Source: Verrucomicrobiota bacterium
Lineage (GTDB): Bacteria > Verrucomicrobiota > Verrucomicrobiia > Chthoniobacterales > UBA10450
Assembly: GCA_003218785.1 (NCBI GenBank)
Contig: QHOM01000001.1
Coordinates: 1-15,297, forward strand
DNA length: 15,297 nt
Direction of reading: 5' to 3'
Shown in pieces: positions 1-6,626 of this stretch. The notes beneath the pieces are model-generated. The model ran no database searches and was not told the DNA's origin. It worked only from the letters and a program-made list of their open reading frames with translations. Position numbers and translations under genes: made by a program. The stretch's first letter is position 1; each line of letters opens with the position of its first letter.

Positions 1-909
1 GCGGCGGCCTTACTTTTCGGTTTTAGCAAAACAACGGCGGCAGTAATCGTGACCATGGACGGCGACGGGCAAAATGATCCGCGCGATATCGCCAAATTGT
101 TGGCCGGGCTGGAGGAGGCCGATATGGTAGTAGGCACGCGCGTGAGGCGAAGAGACTCCTGGCCACGACGCAAGATCTCGCGGATCGCCAACTACATTCG
201 CGCGGATTTTCTGCGAGATGGCGTCTCCGACTCCGGCTGCGGATTAAAGGTTTTCCGCCGGGAGGTGGTGGATGCTTTTATTCCGATTCGGACCCTCTAT
301 TCCTTTATGCCCGCTATGGCGGTCGCGGCTGGCTTTCAAGTGGTTGAGAAACCTGTCAACCACCGACCGCGTCAGCATGGAAGCTCCAAATACACGACCA
401 CCAGTTTTCTCTTTTTGCCGGTGGTCGATTTTCTCGGCCTGAAATGGTTCACCTTCCGCCGCTGCAACGGAGGGTCAGCGCATAGCCTTCATCAGGGGAC
501 TATCCAAAGACGAAGCAGAGACGATTTCTACAAACATCCATTCAAAAGATGGGCGGCGACCGTTACCGTCGCGATCGCAATCGGTATCATTGCGTGGCTA
601 GAGGTCGTTCCGTCAAAACATTTCGTCGGGCCGGAGGCGCGCAAGGTAAGTCTGAAGAGGGCAGAGGAGATCGCTCTGCATCGCACGCCCGGAGGCCATC
701 TCGGCGTTGAAGAGTTACGATGGAAAGATAATCGTCTGGTTTGGACGATCGACGTGCATCTTTCCCATTCGCCAAACCTGAATGAAATCGAGATCGACGC
801 CTTAGACGGTCATGTCATTGCGGCGCGAGCAGAATCAGCGGCAGAAGAGGAACTCGAACAGGCGGCGGAGGATCATCATTTCAATCTTAAGCCTCAAAAA
901 TCCAAATGA
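1..909 (+). CDS. Polyprenyl-phosphate glycosyltransferase (GT2, DPM1-like) with PepSY-like C-terminal extension, 5' partial
   Basis: The reading frame is open from base 1, so the N-terminus lies outside the window. The N-terminal part is a GT2 catalytic domain of the dolichyl/undecaprenyl-phosphate sugar synthase type: a DGDGQND metal/nucleotide-binding motif, an SDSGCGLKVFRRE segment and the HRPRQHGSSKY motif at about 60-120 residues beyond ATG 49. Such enzymes transfer a sugar from a nucleotide sugar to a polyprenyl phosphate at the cytoplasmic face. After KWFTFRRC (about residue 138 from ATG 49) the frame continues without a stop into a basic segment (FYKHPFKRW), one hydrophobic helix (about 170-187) and a PepSY-like domain (about 200-265: SLKRAEEIAL...PGG...EIEIDALDGHVI). 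No ATG, GTG or TTG occurs in frame at the junction, so this is a fusion as read. The GT39 gene downstream is the likely user of the product. A deletion that fused two formerly separate genes is possible. Confidence 0.85.
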   Translation, partial: AAALLFGFSKTTAAVIVTMDGDGQNDPRDIAKLLAGLEEADMVVGTRVRRRDSWPRRKISRIANYIRADFLRDGVSDSGCGLKVFRREVVDAFIPIRTLYSFMPAMAVAAGFQVVEKPVNHRPRQHGSSKYTTTSFLFLPVVDFLGLKWFTFRRCNGGSAHSLHQGTIQRRSRDDFYKHPFKRWAATVTVAIAIGIIAWLEVVPSKHFVGPEARKVSLKRAEEIALHRTPGGHLGVEELRWKDNRLVWTIDVHLSHSPNLNEIEIDALDGHVIAARAESAAEEELEQAAEDHHFNLKPQKSK

Positions 910-984
910 TGCCTAGCCCGTAACTCAATGCGGAGGTCATTGCCAGCTGACTGAGTTGATCCCTCAACGTTATTAGTCTTGCGT

Positions 985-2502
985 ATGGGTGCCGCCGACG
1001 TAGAACCCGATTCGCCAGGCAACCTGCGCGCGCCGCCGATGGCGAATAGATCGGCCGGACGATTCTATTTTCAAGGCGCGTTGCTTCTGATCTGCGTTGG
1101 AACAGCATTCCACCTGGCTTATAGCACGCATCTGGAGTTAGTCGGCGACGAAGCATACTACTGGCTTTGGTCGCGCCATCACGACATTTGTTATCTCGAC
1201 AAAGGTCCCATGATCGCGTGGCTCATTGGCGCCGGGACCGCGCTCTTTGGGCAAACTGTTTTTGGTGTTAGGTTTTTTGCAGTTCTTTTCGCCAGCGGCA
1301 CCGGCATCGGAATGTTCGTGCTGGCGCGGCAACTTTTCTCCGATCGCGTCGCTTTCTGGGCAGTCGCTATGGCAACAGTCGTTCCCCTCTTCGCCGTGGG
1401 CGCTTCGCTCATGACCATCGACACGATCTACGTCTTTTACTGGACATGGGCTGCAGTCGCCTTCTGGAAAGCAAAAGAGGAAACACGCCTCCGCTGGTGG
1501 GTAATCACCGGCGTCCTCCTCGGCCTTGGGTTACTCTCGAAATACACTGCAGCGATTGAACTAATCTCCTTTGCGGCGTTCTGCCTCTGGCATGCGCCGA
1601 GTCGGCTTCATCTCCGCCGGCTCACTTTTTGGGCGATGATCGGGACGGCGCTTCTCTTCTTAATTCCGGCCATCGTCTGGAATTTCCAACATCGGTGGCC
1701 AACGAGCGACTGGCTGCTCCATAGAGGCTCCTTGGATACGGGGGTTGGTTTCCATCCGTCATTCGTTCTGCTTTTCCTTGGAGAACAAGCCGGCGTCGTC
1801 TCGCCGCTTATCTTTCTCGGGCTGATCTTAGTCTTGTTGCGACCATCATTGCTGTGCACACCGCGAGTTGCCACCGGCTATGCGGTGCTGCTCTTCATTC
1901 CGCTTTTTGGTCTTTACCTTGTTTTCAGCTTTCACTACCTGTGTCCGCCAGATTGGACCGCCGCGGCTTACATCGGGGGCCTTATCTTTCTGGCAGCAAA
2001 GTGGACCGATTTTGGGAGCACCCACCGCTGGGCATTGTGGGCCGCCGTAGGAGCATTTGCTCTCGCATCGGCCGAGACAGCAATCCTGTTGGAGACACGC
2101 TGGCTGCATTTGCCGCATCGGGTCGACCCGCTCGACCGAGCGCGCGGCTCGCGCAGTCTCGCTGCCACAGTTAGCAAATGGGAACAACGCACCGGTGCTT
2201 CATTCGTTATTGCCGATAACTACATGACGGCATCGTTACTATCATTTTATCTCCCGGGCCATCCGGAAACGTTCGTGCCAGTCACAACGCGACCGCTCAA
2301 CCAACTGGAGCTTTGGCCGACTTATGCCGAGAAACATCCGAGTGGTGATGCCTTGATCGTTGCCAAACGCGCCGCGCTCGAATATTCGCTGCGCATCAGC
2401 TTCGTTAGGATCGAACCTCTCGGGACCGTGGACGTGCTTGATGCGGGAAGAACAGTTGGACGTTATTATTTGTTTGTTGGCCGACGTGGGGGGTTGTCCT
2501 AA
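985..2502 (+). CDS. GT39-family membrane glycosyltransferase (ArnT/PMT-like)
   Basis: About 505 residues with many hydrophobic segments. The N-terminal part has the family pattern: one membrane helix, then a loop with the acidic GDEAYYWLW motif (about 54-62), followed by LDKGPMIAWL. This matches lipid-linked-sugar transferases of the PMT/ArnT superfamily, where the acidic loop residues serve in catalysis. The internal segment GVLLGLGLLSKYTA is also typical, and a soluble C-terminal part with a proline-rich loop follows the helices. The likely role is to move a sugar from a polyprenyl phosphate carrier to lipid A, another glycolipid or a protein at the periplasmic face. It follows the GT2 gene by about 75 bases on the same strand, so donor synthesis and transfer appear coupled. 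I chose ATG 985; TTG 979 or ATG 1039 are possible, and none has a clear ribosome binding site. The substrate cannot be read from sequence. Confidence 0.88.
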   Translation: MGAADVEPDSPGNLRAPPMANRSAGRFYFQGALLLICVGTAFHLAYSTHLELVGDEAYYWLWSRHHDICYLDKGPMIAWLIGAGTALFGQTVFGVRFFAVLFASGTGIGMFVLARQLFSDRVAFWAVAMATVVPLFAVGASLMTIDTIYVFYWTWAAVAFWKAKEETRLRWWVITGVLLGLGLLSKYTAAIELISFAAFCLWHAPSRLHLRRLTFWAMIGTALLFLIPAIVWNFQHRWPTSDWLLHRGSLDTGVGFHPSFVLLFLGEQAGVVSPLIFLGLILVLLRPSLLCTPRVATGYAVLLFIPLFGLYLVFSFHYLCPPDWTAAAYIGGLIFLAAKWTDFGSTHRWALWAAVGAFALASAETAILLETRWLHLPHRVDPLDRARGSRSLAATVSKWEQRTGASFVIADNYMTASLLSFYLPGHPETFVPVTTRPLNQLELWPTYAEKHPSGDALIVAKRAALEYSLRISFVRIEPLGTVDVLDAGRTVGRYYLFVGRRGGLS

Positions 2503-2825
2503 CGAACATCGTGATGTAGCGGGGCATGGACGCTAGGCGGGCGGGAATCTTCAGTTGGGATTTCATCGCTGATGACGAGGAATTTCGTCAGCTTCGCAGC
2601 GCCGAAGTTGGTCGTGATCGTGACATCCGGCGACTGGCCGTGAATAGGAGAAGTGCTTAACGATCGCAAAAACAGATCCGCGCGTTGAAGAGGTCGATCT
2701 TATGACTGCGGAAGGCAAACCAAGAAATTGGAAGTACATGCCGGAGGATGTTGAGCGCCGTCTGTTCCGCCGAAAACATTGAGGAGAGACGAGAATGGCG
2801 ACGCTGAACGGAAATAAGCACGCAG
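2503..2825. other. Intergenic stretch with short coding-like fragments, no confident gene
   Basis: No long frame is convincing. On the plus strand a 26-codon frame (2702-2782, MTAEGKPRNWKYMPEDVERR...) is followed by a 16-codon frame at 2795-2845 that has a good GAGGAG ribosome binding site at 2781-2786, eight bases before its ATG. On the minus strand 2510-2660 reads smoothly as a protein-like tail (VTITTNFGAAKLTKFLVISD...) ending at a TAG at 2502/2503. I recognise neither. They may be remnants of lost genes or chance frames. Confidence 0.3.
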
Positions 2826-3098
2826 CTAAGGCGGCAGCGGTGTAATCTTGGGAGTAGGCGTGGGTGACTCAATCGGCAGCGCTGGGTTTGGAGTAATCGG
2901 CAGCGCCGGGTTTGGAGTAATCGGCGGCGCGGGATTGGGTGTAATCGGCGGCGCAGGATTTGGCCTGATTGGCGGAGCAGGATTTGGAGTAATTGGTGGC
3001 GCGGGCACTTGAGCGAAAGCCGCTGCCTGGAAGTGCATCCCCAGCAATCCTGCTGCGCAACTACCGAGAAACAGCCGCCAAATAAGTCTTACTTTCAC
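2826..3098 (-). CDS. Small exported proline-rich repeat protein
   Basis: Ninety residues if started at the GTG at 3098, which lies six bases after a strong AAGGAG site (3110-3105); the ATG at 3104 abuts that site and is less likely. The N-terminus is a classic Sec signal peptide: KVRLIWR, then a hydrophobic stretch (LFLGSCAAGLLGMHF), then a probable signal peptidase cut after QAAAFA (about residue 29). The mature part is almost entirely an 8-residue repeat of the form APPITPNP, five to six copies, ending in ESPTPTPKITPLPP. Such Pro/Asn/Thr repeats are extended and unstructured, so a cell-wall or periplasmic spacer role is conceivable, but no function can be assigned. There is no lipobox, sorting motif or C-terminal anchor. 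The longer frame up to 3434 is not supported because the signal peptide would then be internal. Confidence 0.6.
   Translation of the reverse strand: MKVRLIWRLFLGSCAAGLLGMHFQAAAFAQVPAPPITPNPAPPIRPNPAPPITPNPAPPITPNPALPITPNPALPIESPTPTPKITPLPP
2871..3014 (-). repeat. 24-bp tandem repeat, about 5.5-6 copies, inside the proline-rich gene
   Basis: Units start at 2871, 2895, 2919, 2943, 2967 and 2991 and share the core aatcggcRGcgc..gg.ttgg. The first two differ at one base only, while later copies diverge. The period of 24 bases keeps frame and encodes the octapeptide repeat, so copy number could change by slippage without breaking the gene. Confidence 0.9.
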
Positions 3099-3104
3099 GA
3101 TCAT

Positions 3105-3110
3105 CTCCTT
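3105..3110 (-). promoter_or_regulatory. Ribosome binding site deciding the GTG start at 3098
   Basis: AAGGAG on the minus strand. It touches the ATG at 3104 but stands six bases from the GTG at 3098, so the GTG is the better start of the proline-rich protein. Confidence 0.6.
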
Positions 3111-3315
3111 GTTAACGTTCGCGTCGCAGACGCCGGTTGGACTTCTGGCATCGAGGAACTTTCTTCCGTTTCGGAGAAGTTCCTGCCTTTCGTCGCGCAT
3201 TCCGCGAGACTTGGGGATGGTGTGCAGGATCAGTTTCTCTGCGATGAACAAGAAGATATGGGTTCGCTTGGTTTGCAGCTCTTTGGAGAGGGCGCCACAG
3301 ACTGCGCGGGGGGCA

Positions 3316-3357
3316 GGCGCTCTCCCAGAGGAATTAGTGCGACGCTCGGAGAGCGCC
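3316..3357. repeat. Inverted repeat, 10-bp perfect arms
   Basis: ggcgctctcc (3316-3325) pairs perfectly with ggagagcgcc (3348-3357) around a 22-base spacer. It is not followed by a T run, so a REP-like dispersed element is more likely than an intrinsic terminator. It could still act as a transcript end between the two minus-strand genes. Confidence 0.55.
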
Positions 3358-3459
3358 ACTACAATTGGCGTTTGAAATCCCGTCCATGATCGAGCGCTTA
3401 TTGCGGAGCCAAATGGGTTAGAGCAGCGACTCAATCACGCGTAATCTGCGGCACGCCGT

Positions 3460-5112
3460 TTAAGCTTCATCCGCCGCCGGTCCCAGCGAGAGAGCGGGCA
3501 CTGTCCTGCTCAAATCGATCTGTCGGCGCTGGAAAGCGGGAGTGCGCGTTGAAAGCATATTCCACAGACAAACCGCTACGCAGGCCAGCACCACGACCGA
3601 GGCGTAAGGTCGAACGCCATTAAGCACATCAATCGCCCGGAGCGTCGCTTCGAGCTTTTTGTCGATCAGCATCACGTGAACGATCATCGCCGTGCTTGCG
3701 GCCGAGATGATGAAATGAATTACGCTCAGCCTCAGGCTGACCCCCAGCGCGACGGCGCTCACGACCGCGCCCCATAGCAGGTAACGTTCTTGCATTTGAC
3801 CCAACAGCGCGAACATCAGGAGCCACGGCGCGGCGATTGCAATCAGGACGCGCGGATCGCGATTGCGCGTGTGTCGTGCGGCGCCGTGCGCGCAGAGGGC
3901 TAATGCGCCCAGGTACAGCAGGCGCAGCGTCCATTGCAGTGTGAGGTCGAAATGCAGGGATCCGAAATTAACCGACCAGAAAGGATCCTTCAGCGACCAG
4001 CCAAGATTGGAAAGAAGGGAGGGGAGGTTATAGCACGAACTGATGAAAAGGTAGGGGTAATGTTCGCTGCCGTAGAGAAAACCAATTTGTAGCCAGGCGA
4101 AGCTGCCGCCATCCCAAGCACCAATGAGAAAGACTGCGCATGCGATGATACCGGCGACCCAGGCTCCAGCGTCCTGCGACCCGCTTCCGAGAAGGAATAG
4201 CGAGCTGAGGCCGGCCACAAGTGCAACGACAATCCACGCTGCTGGATTGCACAGGAGCCACGGCGCAACTATCAACGCCACCGTCGCCGCGAAACCAGCC
4301 AGCATGCGCAATGCGTGGGTCCATCTTTTCTGCCACAACGGCCAAAAAATAAAAAAAGGCGTGACGAATAACAGTTGCCCTTTGAGCATTGCGCCCGCGG
4401 CCAGCAGACAGCCACAGGAGAACCAGCGATTTTTCAGGGCTGCGAGCGCAGCGAACAGATAAAACGGGACGATCCATACGTCCCATTGCGGCCAGCCATG
4501 CGCGTCGAGGATCATCGACGGTTCAAGCCAGGCAACGCTTGCCGCTGCCAAACCGCAAATCGAAGCGCGCTGCTGCAGTGACAAAGCGCGCAGGAAGGGT
4601 GACTGCGTCGCACTGGACGACCGGCGTACCCACAAGCGGACTAGGAGGAAAATCGTCGCTGCGGAAATCAGTTCGCACAGTAGATTCATCTTCAACAGCG
4701 GGTTGACGAGCTTTGGGTGTCCGTCATCGACTCCGGGGAATTCACTGCGCACCTGCTTCGCCCAGATTGCCATTACTAGAAGTCGCAGCGGTGGATAATC
4801 GAGGCCGTAATCATTCTCGTACGCCTCACGCTTTACTCGGTCATAGAGCGCGAAATAACCGCGGCAGAATGCCGTCCACGAATTAGCAGTGGCTTCGTCG
4901 GGTGATAATCGACGACCTTCTGCCAATGTTTGGCTGCCCCAGTAAAAGCCGTTGACGATATCGTGCTGGAAACGAACGTGCCTCGTTTCGTCCCCGGTCC
5001 AGCGGCGTAGTTGAACCCCGCCCAGGAGAAGCACAACGATGAAAGACGCAAGCAAAGCGCGCCCGGCAAATTTGCCAGCGAACAGTCGTCTAAGGAGCGC
5101 GCGAATGGCCAT
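3460..5112 (-). CDS. GT-C fold membrane glycosyltransferase, GT87/mannosyltransferase-like
   Basis: 550 residues, mostly membrane helices. After the first helix (about 18-33) comes a long periplasmic loop with acidic residues and the NDYGLDYPPLRLLVMAIW segment (about 100-117). Further in is the stretch HGWPQWDVWIVPFYLFAALA...GCLLAAGAMLKGQ (about 203-245), the pattern of polyprenyl-phosphate-dependent mannosyltransferases of the GT87/DUF2029 type and their relatives. A further conserved-looking segment is LGQMQERYLLWG (about 435-446), where a QMHERYL-type motif is common in this superfamily. The likely role is addition of a lipid-linked sugar to a surface glycan. The start is ATG 5112, without a clear ribosome binding site. 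It lies directly downstream of the tRNA-Asn/GIY-YIG remnants but need not be co-transcribed. The sugar and acceptor are unknown. Confidence 0.75.
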   Translation of the reverse strand: MAIRALLRRLFAGKFAGRALLASFIVVLLLGGVQLRRWTGDETRHVRFQHDIVNGFYWGSQTLAEGRRLSPDEATANSWTAFCRGYFALYDRVKREAYENDYGLDYPPLRLLVMAIWAKQVRSEFPGVDDGHPKLVNPLLKMNLLCELISAATIFLLVRLWVRRSSSATQSPFLRALSLQQRASICGLAAASVAWLEPSMILDAHGWPQWDVWIVPFYLFAALAALKNRWFSCGCLLAAGAMLKGQLLFVTPFFIFWPLWQKRWTHALRMLAGFAATVALIVAPWLLCNPAAWIVVALVAGLSSLFLLGSGSQDAGAWVAGIIACAVFLIGAWDGGSFAWLQIGFLYGSEHYPYLFISSCYNLPSLLSNLGWSLKDPFWSVNFGSLHFDLTLQWTLRLLYLGALALCAHGAARHTRNRDPRVLIAIAAPWLLMFALLGQMQERYLLWGAVVSAVALGVSLRLSVIHFIISAASTAMIVHVMLIDKKLEATLRAIDVLNGVRPYASVVVLACVAVCLWNMLSTRTPAFQRRQIDLSRTVPALSLGPAADEA

Positions 5113-5151
5113 CGGTTGGTCTTAAGAAAGACAGCGGTTCGATTCGAAAGG

Positions 5152-5331
5152 TTACAGTTTGTTTGGGAACGCCTCCCCATCCCACTGAGTCATCGCTCCC
5201 GCCTGAGGCGAGTAGGATTCGAACCTACGATCCGCCTGCGTTGTGGTGCTCCGATCTCCGCTCACGATCCTCGGTTTGGCAATGTAAAGTTTACCGTCCG
5301 AATTTTGAAGGACATAGATCCAGTGATTCAT
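5152..5331 (-). pseudogene. Truncated GIY-YIG nuclease gene (copy downstream of the tRNA-Asn-like element)
   Basis: Starts at ATG 5331, ten bases after the encoded CCA at 5344-5342. The first 18 residues, MNHWIYVLQNSDGKLYIA, are the N-terminus of a GIY-YIG domain (the IYVL strand and the LYIG-type motif with Gly changed to Ala). After 5278 the frame no longer resembles the family. It runs through a tRNA T-arm remnant (read as DRRFESYS) and stops at 5152. The catalytic Arg, Glu and Asn regions are missing, so it cannot be an active nuclease. It is a decayed third member of the tRNA-Asn cluster. Confidence 0.6.
5204..5232 (-). pseudogene. tRNA T-arm/acceptor 3' remnant
   Basis: The minus strand reads a complete T-arm, GTAGG-TTCGAAT-CCTAC, followed by TCGCCTCA. 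It shares 19 bases around the T-arm with tRNA-Asn, but the acceptor strand differs and CCA is absent. No matching 5' half is evident upstream. It closes the chain of GIY-YIG fragments after tRNA-Asn, in the same position as the 3' remnants in the fMet cluster. Confidence 0.5.
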
Positions 5332-5341
5332 CACAGCAATT

Positions 5342-5418
5342 TGGCTCCAGCGGTAGGATTCGAACCTACGACCAATCGGTTAATCCCGACTCTGTCGGGA
5401 CTCTACCACTGAGCTACG
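5342..5418 (-). pseudogene. tRNA-Asn-like copy with anticodon arm replaced by a hairpin
   Basis: From the CCA (5342-5344) to 5383 it is identical over 42 bases to the 3' part of the intact tRNA-Asn (5673-5714), and 5401-5418 is identical to that tRNA's D-arm (5725-5742). Between them the 10 bases of the real gene (5715-5724, the 5' anticodon-stem strand and start of the loop) are replaced by 17 bases forming a perfect hairpin. The 5' acceptor strand is coding sequence of the GIY-YIG gene upstream and does not pair with the 3' strand. It cannot be a working tRNA. The TA of tRNA positions 8-9 supplies the TAG stop of the GIY-YIG frame. Confidence 0.75.
5384..5400 (-). repeat. Hairpin replacing the anticodon arm in the tRNA-Asn-like copy
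   Basis: TCCCGAC-AGA-GTCGGGA on the minus strand: a 7-bp perfect stem and 3-base loop. It has no U33 or anticodon-loop character. It belongs to the same pattern as the hairpins at 6627-6641 and 6306-6321. Confidence 0.8.
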
Positions 5419-5666
5419 ATTTCAATCCAAGCAACCGAATTCGAATTAGGGGCGCCGATTTCCATGATTTGATTTCGCGCTCGCGCCGCATCGCGCTTGA
5501 ACGATCGGGATGCCTTTCTGACCAGCCCAAGGCCCACGGACCATTTTTACGTGTAAATTTCCCGGCGATTTTGTTGGTCCGATTGTGATCTGTAATACGA
5601 TTCTCAAGATTGCCGGCCGACGTAGAAATTTCCGGCTGGATTTCGAAGGATGTACACCCAGAACAT
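5414..5666 (-). pseudogene. GIY-YIG nuclease gene with a single frameshift, next to tRNA-Asn
   Basis: ATG 5666 is six bases after the CCA of tRNA-Asn. The first frame gives MFWVYILRNPAGNFYVG, the GIY-YIG strand pair. Near 5611-5622 (a gccggc palindrome) a one-base shift is needed, after which the next frame reads NLENRITDHN, then FTRKNGPWALGWSERHPDRS, then SAMRREREIKSWKS and on to a TAG at 5416-5414. This is the full order of the single-domain GIY-YIG (URI-type) family: GIY, YIG, the Arg-bearing helix (ENR), and the Glu-bearing helix (RREREIK). The length of about 84 codons is that of a whole domain. The rest looks intact, so the damage is recent or a sequencing error. Its stop codon lies inside the tRNA-Asn-like copy that follows. 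There is no room for a promoter between CCA and ATG. Confidence 0.8.
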
Positions 5667-5672
5667 AAACAA

Positions 5673-5747
5673 TGGCTCCAGCGGTAGGATTCGAACCTAC
5701 GACCAATCGGTTAACAGCCGACCGCTCTACCACTGAGCTACGCTGGA
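5673..5747 (-). tRNA. tRNA-Asn (anticodon GTT)
   Basis: 75 bases with encoded CCA. Acceptor TCCAGCG/CGCTGGA pairs fully, discriminator is G, the D-arm is GCTC-AGTGGTA-GAGC, the anticodon stem GTCGG/CCGAT holds loop CTGTTAA (anticodon GTT), and the T-arm is GTAGG-TTCGAAT-CCTAC. All arms pair, so it is a functional gene. It is the head of the GIY-YIG array running down to about 5204. Confidence 0.97.
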
Positions 5748-5951
5748 TTATTTCGTCTCGCGTCTGCGGGAGCGTATATCTTGCCTGCGCGATCTATTGC
5801 GGCAAGTGCTTCTTTGTGTGCGGGGTCAATGGTCGCCCGGCACTGCGTTTGAACGACGGCGATGAAATCTCAGCAAGGCCGGTTGGAGTTGGGGCGGTGT
5901 CTTCAGCCGTGGATTCTCGCGGACGAACGCGCGATCTCGTCGATGTCGCTG

Positions 5952-6173
5952 TCACGGCCCTCTGTTACTACCGCCATGATAACCAGGAAAACTTGCTGGC
6001 TGGAGAGGACCAAAAGAATCGAGCTCGTATTGCGACGACGGAGGGGCTGACTGCCCGATTAGAGCGGCGGGCTTGTTGGACGGGGTTGCGTGATTTGACG
6101 CTGAGGGCGCCTGACACGCAGCTAAAACAGCGACCGTCGCATATAGGAAATGGCTTTTGAGGCGACTCTCCAT
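5952..6173 (-). CDS. Possible small lipoprotein of unknown function
   Basis: About 73 residues from ATG 6173, beginning MESRLKSHFLYATVAVLAAC: a basic start, a hydrophobic stretch and a lipobox LAAC with Cys at residue 20, as expected for a signal peptidase II substrate anchored in a membrane. An upstream GTG at 6194 has a GGAG five bases before it and is an alternative start. The mature part is short, rich in Ser, Pro, Asn and Ala, and shows no recognisable domain. The frame ends in a TGA at 5952. Protein-like stretches continue in other frames between about 5950 and 5750 (for example CRATIDPAHKEALAAIDRAG), so this may be the front of a longer frameshifted gene. It sits between two tRNA clusters and could be a remnant. 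Confidence 0.4.
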   Translation of the reverse strand: MESRLKSHFLYATVAVLAACQAPSASNHATPSNKPAALIGQSAPPSSQYELDSFGPLQPASFPGYHGGSNRGP

Positions 6174-6275
6174 CGGCGTAACGACAAAGTTCACCAGGGC
6201 TCCGCCGGGCGCAGGCGAAGCTCCTGCACACTAGCGAAGACCGACATCGAACGCATGGCGCGGTGGAGTGAGATT

Positions 6276-6305
6276 TGGTTGCGGGGGCGGGATTTGAACC
6301 CGCGG
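6276..6305 (-). pseudogene. tRNA-fMet 3' remnant, second copy
   Basis: The T-arm, 3' acceptor strand, discriminator A and CCA of tRNA-fMet, identical to the intact gene over the compared stretch (6848-6878 in the intact gene). It is preceded on the minus strand by the hairpin at 6321-6306 and the second GIY-YIG pseudogene. No GIY-YIG frame follows it, so it marks the end of the array. Confidence 0.8.
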
Positions 6306-6321
6306 TCCGGCAGTTGCCGGA
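6306..6321 (-). repeat. Hairpin between GIY-YIG stop and tRNA-fMet remnant (copy 2)
   Basis: Minus strand TCCGGCA-AC-TGCCGGA, at least a 6-bp perfect stem. It directly follows the TAG at 6324-6322 and directly precedes the tRNA-fMet 3' remnant. Confidence 0.75.
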
Positions 6322-6585
6322 CTATGAGCCGCTCCGATGCAGACCTGTGATCGAATAAAAACCTTTGCCACGTCCCTGTCGTTTGAGCCGACTTTCCAAT
6401 TTCCTTGCATGAGTCAGCGATAACTCCTCACTTTGCCAGATAGTTGTCCAGGGGCCACGTCCCTTTGTCCAACGTGATTACCCGGTGTTATGTTGTTCAA
6501 CCCTGTGCGCAACATCGTCGGACAGGCCGATGTAAAAGCTTCCTTCGGAATTTTGAAGGATGTAAACGCGATAAGTTGCCGGCAT
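6322..6585 (-). pseudogene. Full-length GIY-YIG nuclease gene with one nonsense codon
   Basis: ATG 6585 is 11 bases after an encoded CCA (6599-6597). The frame is 87 codons and stays in phase to the TAG at 6324-6322, interrupted only by TAA at codon 36 (6480-6478), where the sister copy has CAA; a single C-to-T change explains it. Readable parts in order: YRVYIL (GIY strand), SFYIG (YIG motif), DDVAHRVEQHN (Arg helix), WTKGRGPWTTIWQSE (central strands), LTHARKLESRLKRQ (helix with the likely metal-binding Glu) and KGFYSITGL. This is a complete single-domain GIY-YIG protein of a different subfamily from the one beside tRNA-Asn. It is the best template for what the active element encodes. As read it would yield only a 35-residue peptide. 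Confidence 0.82.
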
Positions 6586-6596
6586 CCGGTCAGATT

Positions 6597-6626
6597 TGGT
6601 TGCGGGGGCGGGATTTGAACCCGCGG
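6597..6626 (-). pseudogene. tRNA-fMet 3' remnant, first copy
   Basis: T-arm, acceptor 3' strand, discriminator and CCA identical to tRNA-fMet (6849-6878). Just upstream on the minus strand is the hairpin 6641-6627, and before that GGAGCAGCTCATAA, which recalls the D-arm and anticodon loop of the real tRNA with a deletion. There is no 5' acceptor strand, so it is not a working tRNA. The next GIY-YIG frame starts 11 bases after its CCA. Confidence 0.82.

Larger units (their letters stand above)
3099..3459. other. Intergenic stretch containing one inverted repeat
   Basis: No convincing gene on either strand. It holds the leader of the proline-rich gene and the inverted repeat at 3316-3357. Short plus-strand frames here have no ribosome binding site and no protein-like composition. 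Confidence 0.5.
5204..5672 (-). mobile_element. Decayed tRNA-Asn-associated GIY-YIG array (two units)
   Basis: Unit one runs from the CCA of tRNA-Asn through the frameshifted GIY-YIG gene to the CCA of the tRNA-Asn-like copy, bounded by a 42-base direct repeat of the tRNA 3' part. Unit two is the truncated GIY-YIG frame plus a T-arm remnant. No integrase, transposase or other gene is present. Interpretation as an element that inserts at the tRNA 3' part is inference. Confidence 0.5.

Noticed and set aside
1846..2187. Frames on both strands within the GT39 gene
   Set aside because: Shadows in a GC-rich coding region; the membrane protein frame explains the sequence.
2795..2845. 16-codon frame with good Shine-Dalgarno site
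   Set aside because: Too short to support without conservation data; noted only in the intergenic entry.
2871..3014. CRISPR-like array
   Set aside because: The 24-bp units are contiguous with no spacers and encode an in-frame peptide repeat.
3099..3434. Long N-terminal extension of the proline-rich protein
   Set aside because: It would bury the signal peptide, and a strong ribosome binding site marks the GTG at 3098.
5342..5424. A second functional tRNA-Asn
   Set aside because: The acceptor 5' strand does not pair and the anticodon arm is replaced by a hairpin without an anticodon loop.
5163..5733. Frames around the tRNAs with VGFEPTTNRL-like peptides
   Set aside because: These are the antisense or sense reading of tRNA T-arms, a well-known source of spurious proteins.
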